DNA of 64,000 nucleotides, taken from assembly GCA_000750105.3 (NCBI GenBank), contig JPHH03000014.1, positions 310,001-374,000 of the forward strand. Reading direction: 5' to 3'. Shown piece by piece: positions 56,576-64,000 of the stretch. The notes beneath the pieces were generated by a model that did not search any database, had not been told where the DNA came from, and worked only from the letters and a program-made list of their open reading frames with translations. The position numbers were made by a program, and so were the translations under genes. The DNA is from Tolypocladium sp. Sup5 PDA-1 (Eukaryota; Ascomycota; Sordariomycetes; Hypocreales; Ophiocordycipitaceae). Numbering within the stretch: the first letter of the stretch is position 1; every line of letters begins with the position of its first letter.

Positions 56576-57331
56576 ATGGCGAAGGGGTCACGCGGCCTCG
56601 AAACGTCCATGTGGGCGTCCGGCGTGCAGAGAGCCCGGTCTCTTCCGCCGCCGTCGCCGTCCTCGTCGCCGTCGGTCGCCGCGGCCTCGACGGCCCAGGC
56701 CAGTGCCATTGCGCGCGCCCAGGCACTGCACCGATTCGAGCAGGCCTGCGGGCGGCTGCGGTGGAAGTTCATCGACCTCGAGAGCTCGTACAACCGCGCA
56801 AACGCGCCGGAGCCATGGGCGTTTTCGGCGCAGGACGCGGAACGAAACTTCAAGGTGGACTTTCACGAATTCTACGTATGGATCGAGCAAGCCGTGGTGC
56901 TGCTCCTCAAGGTGTTTGGCACTAGCGTTGAACGAGGAGACATGAGCAGCAGCAGCAGCAGGGACCAGAAAGGCCGGTTCGCGGCCGCCCACGCGTACCA
57001 CCACAACGTCCTCAAGGCGCTCGACAACGAAGCGCACCCGCTGCACCAGGCGCTCGGCCGGGGCGACGTCAACCATGCTCTGTGGAAGGCAAAGGAGCTG
57101 CGGAATCGGTGGAAGGACGCCGCCGAGGGCCGTGAGACGCCGCCCCTCAAGATGTACGACCTGAACTGGATCGTGACGGAGACCATGAAGGGCCTGGAGG
57201 CTGCGTACGAGGTCGCCTCGGCTAGAGTCCAGGAGGAGCTGGCTAACGGCCAGGTGGGGATGGCCGGTCAGCAGCAGGCCGCCGAGGACGAGTGGGAGTG
57301 GATGGTGGAACAGATGGACTGGGAGGCCTGA
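56576..57331 (+). CDS. Uncharacterised soluble helical protein
   Basis: Single exon, 251 aa. After a Ser/Pro/Ala-rich N-terminus of about 45 residues the chain is mostly helical and soluble: ALHRFEQACGRLRWKFIDLE, FKVDFHEFYVWIEQAVVLLLKVFG, AYHHNVLKALDNEAHPLHQALG, LWKAKELRNRWKDAAEG. The C-terminus is acidic and Trp-rich (DEWEWMVEQMDWEA). There is no signal peptide, membrane span, zinc motif or enzyme motif that I recognise. The coding bias (high G/C at third positions) agrees with a real gene. It is convergent with the DNA glycosylase gene, 269 bp apart. Confidence 0.75.
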   Translation: MAKGSRGLETSMWASGVQRARSLPPPSPSSSPSVAAASTAQASAIARAQALHRFEQACGRLRWKFIDLESSYNRANAPEPWAFSAQDAERNFKVDFHEFYVWIEQAVVLLLKVFGTSVERGDMSSSSSRDQKGRFAAAHAYHHNVLKALDNEAHPLHQALGRGDVNHALWKAKELRNRWKDAAEGRETPPLKMYDLNWIVTETMKGLEAAYEVASARVQEELANGQVGMAGQQQAAEDEWEWMVEQMDWEA

Positions 57332-57600
57332 GGTGAGACGGGCGACGTGCGTGTACCTCTTCTGCATTGTGATGACGCGGTGCCCGGGGGGGTGCGTGCA
57401 CCTTATGATACCCTTGTTTCTTGAATTCGAGTGTACGGATATAGATGTTGCTGCTGCAACTGGGGGGAGGAGGGGGGATATATATAGCACGGGTGCGACA
57501 GCTTCGACGACTTGGCTTTTTGAGCTCTACCGGCATCGGCATTCGCCGCAGAGTTGCGAGCAAGACCAACGGAGAGTATTGTTTCTCGCCCGACACGGAA

Positions 57601-58707
57601 TCAATACGCGCCCTCCTCTAGCCTTGTGGCCTCTACCTCCCCCTTGGTCGTCTCCCTGCTCTCAAGGCGCGCTTCTCTAAAGGCCCTCCTCAGCTCGCAT
57701 CTGCCCAGGTTCTTGGCCCCGGCCTTGCACTCGTCGCACTGCTTCCCGTGGCTGATGAGCAGCACGTGCAGAGGATACTTTTCCTCGTCCGGAACCGTGG
57801 CGTCGAGGTGCGCCTGGGCCTCCTCCCGCGTGGCCCCGGCCGGCCGCCAGCCCAGCAGGCCCGTGAGGCGGTACACGTGCGTGTCGACGGCGAAGCTCGC
57901 GCGCTGCAGGCAAAAGAGCAGCACGCAGCTCGCCGTCTTGGGCCCGACGCCCGGGAAGGAGAGCATCTCGCGCATGGCATCGTCGTCGGAGGCGGCAAAC
58001 AGGTGGTCGAGCGAGTAGGCGCCGTGCCGGGCCTTGGCCTGCTGCAGGATGCCGATGATGACGCCGGACTTGACGACGCTGAGCCCGCCCGACTGGATGG
58101 TGCGCTGGAGCTTGGCCCGGCCGCCGGCGACGATGGCGTCCCAGCGGTCGCTGCCGCCGTAGACGGCGTCCATGCTCTGCTTGGCGCGCGAGCTGTTGCT
58201 GCCGCTGGTGTTTTGGGAGAGGACGGTGCGGACAAGGGCGTCGAGGACCGAGGGCGAGTTGCCGCAGCCGGCGGCCGCGGTGGGCGCGAGGACGTGCTCG
58301 GGGCGTGCGCGGTCGCCGTGGAGGCCGGCGAGGATGCCGTGGGCGAGGACGCACTCGGCGGGCGTCGGGTGGGCGAAGCCGGGGAAGGGGGACCGGCGGG
58401 AGAAGGCCGAAAAGGACTGTAGTTTGCGCGCCTGGCGATGGGCCGCCCTGTCGGCTGGTGTTTTCGCCCCTGGCGGGGATCCATGTTGTTCGTGGGCCAC
58501 TTGGTGCAGCGAGGGCGTGGCCGTCCTGGTCCGCCTGGCTGGTCTCTCCTGGGGCGTCGTCGGCGCAGGCTTTCGCTTCCGGACGCGCTCGTCGGGCTCT
58601 TCAGTCTTGACGGCGATGCCGCCGCCGCCGCCGCCGCCGCCACGGTTGACGTTTCGAGCGCTGCGCCTGGGCGGCACCGCAGCATGCGAGTACGTCGTGC
58701 CGGCCAT
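57601..58707 (-). CDS. HhH-GPD base-excision DNA glycosylase (endonuclease III-like)
   Basis: Single exon, 368 aa. The N-terminal about 110 residues are disordered and basic, with a Gly run (GGG repeat encoded by CCG at 58618-58641). The glycosylase core shows VLDALVRTVLSQNTS, the helix-hairpin-helix LSFPGVGPKTASCVLLF with the catalytic Lys position, and the conserved Asp in FAVDTHVYRL, matching the Nth/MutY superfamily. The C-terminus contains GKQCDECKAGAKNLGRC, which keeps only three cysteines, so a complete 4Fe-4S loop is doubtful. The role is base-excision repair of damaged bases; the substrate is unclear. It may be an ENDO3c-type fungal enzyme distinct from the main Ntg1 homologue. Confidence 0.88.
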   Translation of the reverse strand: MAGTTYSHAAVPPRRSARNVNRGGGGGGGGIAVKTEEPDERVRKRKPAPTTPQERPARRTRTATPSLHQVAHEQHGSPPGAKTPADRAAHRQARKLQSFSAFSRRSPFPGFAHPTPAECVLAHGILAGLHGDRARPEHVLAPTAAAGCGNSPSVLDALVRTVLSQNTSGSNSSRAKQSMDAVYGGSDRWDAIVAGGRAKLQRTIQSGGLSVVKSGVIIGILQQAKARHGAYSLDHLFAASDDDAMREMLSFPGVGPKTASCVLLFCLQRASFAVDTHVYRLTGLLGWRPAGATREEAQAHLDATVPDEEKYPLHVLLISHGKQCDECKAGAKNLGRCELRRAFREARLESRETTKGEVEATRLEEGAY

Positions 58708-59558
58708 TGTGCGGGAGACTCGCCTCTGCTACCGAGTCCGAAAGCGATGGCGAGAGTTCTATGCTCTGCCTGGAGGTGAGCCGGTGGTCGCTGGTGAGAC
58801 CAGACCGGGGACCAGCAGATGCTGATGTCATGACTGGGCCGCCGTTATCGGTTGTCCTCCCCAGCATCGTAAGTGGCCGCGACGTCGGCCTGGCGCCAAC
58901 ACCTCAAGACGTGTTGAGCTGTTGGACTGGGCCTCGTACATCCGTACCCGTCGCCGCCATTCATCAGCAAACGACTTTGGCAGTCGGAGCGACCCGCCGA
59001 GCGCTGAGCAGCGCCGAGTGGGCACAGGGCCGGCGGTCGGCTCCGGTGCCGCCGTCGTGTCCAGAGGCGCCACATCCATGCCTCGGAGCGATCAGCGAAG
59101 CAATACTTCGTACGAATACAAACGACTGCACAGGTCTACGTACTACTACGTACTTGTATTATATGTACAAAGCATTATCCCCGCAATGCATGGCTCCTGT
59201 GACCCACGTGGAGCCATTATGCATCTTCTGCCCACGTGCTTACACGAGGCATCTTGGTCCGCCGTCCGTATTCGTAGGTGATTTGCAGCAAGATACATGG
59301 ATCGCGATGCCCGGCTCGGGCGGCTCCCTCGCATCGGCCCCGGGTCTGACGTGCCCGCCTTGGACAGGGATAGGCACGTTCCTAACGGCCCGTTTACAAT
59401 ACGACTACGCACGCTGACTGACGCGCCTTCGTCGATGTTGAGTTGGTGACGCAGGGATATAACATATTCGCTTCCCGACGCGACACAAGGGCCGCCATGT
59501 CTCCAACGCCGAGCAGCCCAAGTCGGCACGACGGCACCACTGAAAGACAGCAGACAGG
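58708..59558. other. Divergent spacer, no supported gene
   Basis: Contains a cluster of GTAC motifs at 59105-59160 (TACTTCGTACGAATAC, CTACGTACTACTACGTAC). It should contain the promoters of the glycosylase and GMC genes. Confidence 0.45.
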
Positions 59559-61395
59559 ATGCACTCTACGCTCGTCTGGCCGGTGCTGCTGGCCGCCCTC
59601 GCCGCCGCGCCTCCCTGCCACGCAGAGTCGTTCGACTACATCATCGTCGGCGCGGGGACGAGCGGGCTGGTGCTGGCCAACAGGCTCTCGCAGGACCCGG
59701 GTGTCACCGTTGCCGTCATCGACCCCGGGGCAGATCAGCGAGGCAACCCCACGGTCAGAAACCCGGCGGCGTGGACGCAGCTGCTAAAGTCCCCCGTCAA
59801 CTGGGCCTACCAGAGCGTGCCCCAGGCCAACGCCAGTGGCCGGGTCATCGAGTACGAGGCTGGCAAGGGCATAGGAGGCACGAGTCTCATCAACGGTAAG
59901 GCCGACCCGGCCGCCCTTTGCGACGCCGGAGCTGGCGGCTTTGCTGACCCATGGCGTCCAAGGCATGACGTATATTCGCGGCGACAAGGCTCAGTTCGAT
60001 GCCTGGGAAGAGCTGGGCAACCCTGGCTGGAACTGGGACACGCTTCTGCACTACTACAAGAGGCTTGAGAAGTTCTCCCCGCCGGAGCCCTGGCAGGTCA
60101 AGGTCGGGGCTTCTGCGAAGAGCGAGTATCACGGGGAGCGAGGCCAACTCCACGTTGGATTCACGCCCGTACTGCAGAACGGCTCACTCTACGACGACGC
60201 CAAGGCATCGTGGGCAAAGCTTGGCCAGGGCGTCAACGAGGACGTCGACAGCGGAACGACTCGAGGGTTTGATGTCTGGCCGCAGACCTTGGACCCCCAA
60301 CGGAACCTGAGATGGGACGCGGCCACGGCATTCCTCTGGCCCGTGTCCGCCCGGCGGAACCTGCATCTGCTCAACGGCACGGCCTCCAAAGTCGTGTGGA
60401 CGCCTGGCTGCGACACGCGCGGCCCGCTGGCGTCGGGCGTCGAGTACATGACCCCGACGAACGAGCGGCATACTGCCAACGCCACCAGGGAGGTCATCAT
60501 CTCGGCCGGCGCGTTGCGCACGCCGCTCATACTCGAGCGTTCCGGCATCGGAAACCCGCGACTGCTCAAGCAGATGGGGATCGAGCCGGTCGTCGACTCC
60601 CCAGGCGTCGGCGAAAACATGATTGACCAGCCCAACGTGTCGCTGCTGTACACGAGCAAGGTCACGCACAACGGGACGAGCCCCTACGCCACGTTTGCCA
60701 CGGCGAGGGACCTCTTTGGGAGCAAGGCTGGCGACGTGGCCGCTTCGACAAGGGCCAGTCTGCGGCAATGGGCCGAGCAGGCGGCGCAGTCGAGCCACGG
60801 CGGCGTCAACGCGTCGGCGCTCGAGCACATCTTCCGAGTCCAGCACGGCCTCATGTTCGACAAGGGAGTGACGATTGCGGAGATTCTGACGACAGCGTCG
60901 GCCGACAAGCTCTTGTCTGCGTTCTGGGGCCTCCTCCCCTTTTCTCGGGGCAGTGTGCACATCCGCTCCGCCGCCGACGACGACATCAGCGGCCCCGTCA
61001 TTGACCCCAGGTTTCTGGCCGTCGACTTCGACAGGACGGCGCAGATCGCCGCCGGGCGCCTCGCCGCCAAGTTCTGGCGGACGGCGCCGATCAGCGACCT
61101 GGTGGCCGGCCAGTATCTGCCCGGCGCGGCGGTGCTGCCCCCGGACGCGACGGACGCGCAGTGGGAGAGCTGGACGGCCGGCGCCCTCGGCTCCAACTCG
61201 CACTCGGTCGGCACGGCGGCCATGATGGCCAGGGAGCTCGGCGGCGTCGTGGGCCCCTCGCTGCGCGTATACGGGACGAGGAACCTCCGGGTGGTGGACG
61301 CGTCGGTGCTGCCGATGCAGTTCAGCGGGCATCTCACGGCCACTCTGTACGCTGTTGCCGAGCGGGCGGCCGAGATGATTCAGGGGGGGCGATGA
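59559..61395 (+). CDS. Secreted GMC-family FAD oxidoreductase
   Basis: Exons 59559-59895 and 59963-61395 (intron of 67 nt at LING-MTYIRG) give 589 aa. A signal peptide (LVWPVLLAALAAAPPCHA) is followed by the FAD dinucleotide motif DYIIVGAGTSGLVLANRL, the GMC signature KGIGGTSLINGMTYIRGD and the second GMC pattern SAGALRTPLILERSGIG. Active-site residues are His in NSHSVGTAAM and His in QFSGHLTATLYAVAERAA near the C-terminus. The family covers glucose oxidase/dehydrogenase, aryl-alcohol oxidase, choline dehydrogenase and pyranose enzymes; the substrate cannot be chosen from motifs. Many Asn-X-Ser/Thr sequons fit a secreted protein. The P450 gene 1.8 kb downstream runs on the same strand; joint function is only a possibility. 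Confidence 0.93.
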
Positions 61396-63220
61396 GCCGC
61401 TGCTTTGGGGCGGGTGCGTGTCAAGAATCAAGATAGGCCACCCTGTGTCTGGTTACGGCGTCGTCCGAGAACTGCGCGTGACGTAGTCCGTAGTCCGTAG
61501 AGTCAACCACTGTCTGCACATGGACTATTTACCCCCTGATTCGTCCCAGCAGCCAGGGAGCCGAGGCGAAGCTGCGCAAGTAGACAGCTCCGTCGGCCAG
61601 CGGACACTGATGTGTCCGGCCCTCGTCAGGCGCGCCGACGATGATGAAGACTCGGTGTTACACAGCCCAGAAATCTCCTCACGCAGCCGCCTCCGCCCCC
61701 TCGTGGGCGGTTTGTTGCTCCGACAAGGTGCATGGCGACGTCGGAGGAGAGAGGCCGCGGGTCGGCATGAAGCTGGAACTCGTGCCGACTCCCAGCCACA
61801 AGAAGCTGGTTCAAGATTCATGGCGCCCAATTTAAGCCACAGCTTGCGGCGACGTCAAAGGCAAAGGAGGAGTCGGAACCTGCACGGCGTGGCTGCCACA
61901 CATTGGTGCTCGAAAACATAACCCCCACGGGCTGAACGTCATGCATGCACGAGGTACACAAGTCCGCACCTAAACCCAGCGATGCAGGCCAAAGTCCGCA
62001 GGCATACGAAGCACATTTGCCGGTCAAGGAACGGAATGGCAGTTGGAAGTTGCAAGTTTGAACCAGGGTTGCTGATCTCGATTGTGCCGGATCGAAAGCA
62101 CCGCGTTTGCCGTCCCGGGGGCAGATCTGCCGAGCCACAACCCCCGCGGTAGTCAGTAGGTATGTACTTCGTACGGACTAGTAACTTGATGTTACAAGGT
62201 AGATGCTGATGGATACGACGCTGCTCGGCCGACGTCTAATCCCGCTTCTCGAATTGGACGACCCCCAGAGCTCTCCACGGCCCCGGATGCGGAGTTTCGG
62301 GACGGGTCGTGTCGACGGCACCCCGGGGTCTGCGACGACTGGGCGCCAGTCGTTGCAGTGACGAGTTGCCAGAAGCGCTGTGGTCCTTTGTTCGGCTCCG
62401 AGACCCCCGAGGTTTATATCGGCCTGAGCGTTGCGTGCTACATACGGAAGACGACGCGGCCGAACCTTGAATTGTGAATTGCAGACATATCAGGGACCTG
62501 TTATCCTCTCGCATTGGATAGGGGCAACGCTCGGCACGCAGCTCGCGTTGCACCTCGATGATGCACCCTCTCTCTCGGTCATGTGGCGCCCGCAAACGAG
62601 GCCGACTCGATGCCTGACGCCCGCCCTTAATAAGTTACGCCTTTGAAGAATCAGCCATGTCGTTGCGGACGGGATGAGATGCACCATTGAGTTACGCCGT
62701 GTATTCGTACGTACGAAGCATGTCAAGCTGCATGTAGCCACTAGCAAGGTCAACCCAGGTCAAACCGCAAGCTGGATGGCACGGGCATGGTGCCCGAGAT
62801 GTTCTTGTCCGACAACATGTCAACCTGGAAGCCAACAGACACCAGTTGGCGGTTGCCCGTCAGCGATCCATCTGGGAACGCAGCCTCCAAACTTCCATCC
62901 ATGGGCAGCTGCTGGACCTTGCGGTGCATCGCGGGCCTCTCCGCCTGGACTAAGCGTGTGGTGTGAGACACTGTCACAACTCACAACCTGCCCCGGCTTG
63001 TGGTACACCCGTCCAGCGGGGTTTGTGCAATCAACTGTCGTCAGCCTCCATAAGTCCCATGACGAGCGTATACGAAGTAGAGACGAGCTGTGTATTAAAG
63101 GCCGGGCGCTGTGAACCGGAGAGACTGCAGGGCTCCTTCTACTCCCATGGACTGCGCGTCTACCGGCAGCTCCTTGTCTTGCCTGAGAAGCTGACACAGA
63201 GCCGACCAACATCGCCTGGC
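61396..63220. other. Gene-free spacer before the P450
   Basis: No supported gene in about 1.8 kb. It has a GTAGTCC tandem (61485-61499) and GTAC motifs at 62163-62175 and 62705-62718. Several frames are open with unusual composition. Confidence 0.45.
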
Positions 63221-64000
63221 ATGACTTCTGCTCTGAGCGCTCTCGCGGCTCCCCAGAGCTGGCCCACCGGCGCCTTGGTGCTGCTGTTGACAGTAGCCGT
63301 CCTCCTCGTCGGCCGACTGACATCGCAGCGACTCGCGTTTCCCAACGGCGCGCCCCGCCTCCTCAAGGGATGGCCGGTAATCGGGTCGGCGGGCTTCTTC
63401 CGCGCAAGAAGTGACTTTCTCCGAGAAGGCAGGGTAAAGAGCCCAGGTGGACAGTTCAGTTTCTACTACGGGGCCTATCCCATCGTTGCCGTCTCTGGTC
63501 CGTCTGCAAGATCGTCCTTCTACACCACCCGCGGGCTGGACTTGAGTGCTGGGTACGGACCGAACATAGACGCGCCACTTCATGCGGTTGTGGGTAGTCA
63601 AGGATCACTGATGTCCCATGTGTAGATTTGCCGCGCTCTTTGCTTCCGCGCCCAAGACTGACCACTTATACGACGGCGACCTGACGGCCTATTTCAATGT
63701 CTGGCTCAAGCGTTTCCTGCAAAAGGACCGCCTGGCGGCGAATCTCCACCACCTTACGACCGACACCGACGTTGCGCTCAGGAAGATTGGTACCTTGTCT
63801 GCCGTCGAGCCCTTTGATGTCATGATCAACCTGGTATACCAGTTAACGCACCGTACCCTGGGCAGCAACGACGTGGCCGCCGACCCCGGGCTCCTCGCCG
63901 AGACCCTCGCCGCCTTCGACCGCATGGACGGCAGCCCGGCAATCGAGGTCATGTTCCCCAGCCTGCCGACGCCCAGCAAGCTGAGGAGGATGTGGGCCGG
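63221..64000 (+). CDS. Cytochrome P450, N-terminal part (cut by window edge)
   Basis: Exon 1 is 63221-63552, intron 63553-63625 (73 nt), exon 2 runs off the window at 64000. The start is followed by a membrane anchor (TGALVLLLTVAVLLVGRL), a proline/glycine-rich hinge (FPNGAPRLLKGWPVIGSAGFF) and the early beta-sheet region GQFSFYYGAYPIVAVSGPSARSSFYTTRGLDLSAG. Exon 2 continues with FAALFASAPKTDHLYDGDL and a helical segment (VMINLVYQLTHRTLG), typical of microsomal fungal P450s. Haem-binding and I-helix motifs are outside the window, so identity beyond the superfamily is inference. Confidence 0.82.

Noticed and set aside
56074..56925. 283-codon plus-strand frame overlapping the start of the unknown 251-aa gene
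   Set aside because: The frame crosses GTAC spacer motifs and conflicts with the better-supported gene at 56576.

Overview
The window is nuclear DNA of a filamentous ascomycete. The evidence is small spliceosomal introns (about 50-110 nt, GT..AG, often with a CTAAC/CTGAC-like branch site), GC-rich codon use, long gene-free spacers, and fungal families such as CFEM-GPI proteins, Zn2Cys6 regulators, phospholipase B and LOA1. The gene set and the many GTAC-rich and TACCTAGGTA-like spacer motifs suggest Sordariomycetes, probably Hypocreales; that placement is inference. I see no CRISPR array, rRNA, convincing tRNA or autonomous transposon.

Left part (1-23 kb): a proline-codon-rich tail of an off-window gene; a small TA-flanked MITE; a vacuolar M28 membrane protease (Pff1 type); a damaged locus where a C-terminal aldo/keto reductase fragment abuts an unknown gene; a lipid-droplet hydrolase (LDAH type); a CFEM GPI protein; about 4 kb of gene-poor DNA; a GST/metaxin-like protein; a Gfo/Idh/MocA oxidoreductase; an unknown multi-pass membrane protein; a C-terminal saccharopine dehydrogenase fragment; and a GPI-type phospholipase B.

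Middle (23-43 kb): a mitochondrial NAD kinase, a membrane glycerolipid acyltransferase, a Dal5-type carboxylate/allantoate transporter, a Zn2Cys6 regulator divergent from a maltose-type sugar transporter (a likely regulator/transporter pair), and a large SLIP-GC-like nuclear GTPase whose frame appears broken in the middle.

Right part (43-64 kb): a stand-alone thioesterase; a divergent pair sharing a 256-bp promoter (an unknown, possibly mitochondrial protein and mitochondrial ClpP, which needs a 19-nt micro-exon); dihydroxy-acid dehydratase (ILV3); LOA1-type lysophosphatidic acyltransferase divergent from a kinesin-14 with an in-frame TAG; an unknown 251-aa protein; an HhH-GPD DNA glycosylase; a secreted GMC oxidoreductase; and the 5' half of a cytochrome P450 cut by the window edge.

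Most genes are housekeeping or membrane-lipid functions and form no single pathway. The most interesting features are damaged or odd gene structures (aldo/keto reductase junction, saccharopine dehydrogenase remnant, GTPase, kinesin stop, ClpP micro-exon), the MITE, and the dispersed GTAC motifs. I did not find a clearly new multi-gene system. All splice sites are my manual calls from frame continuity and consensus, without transcript support.
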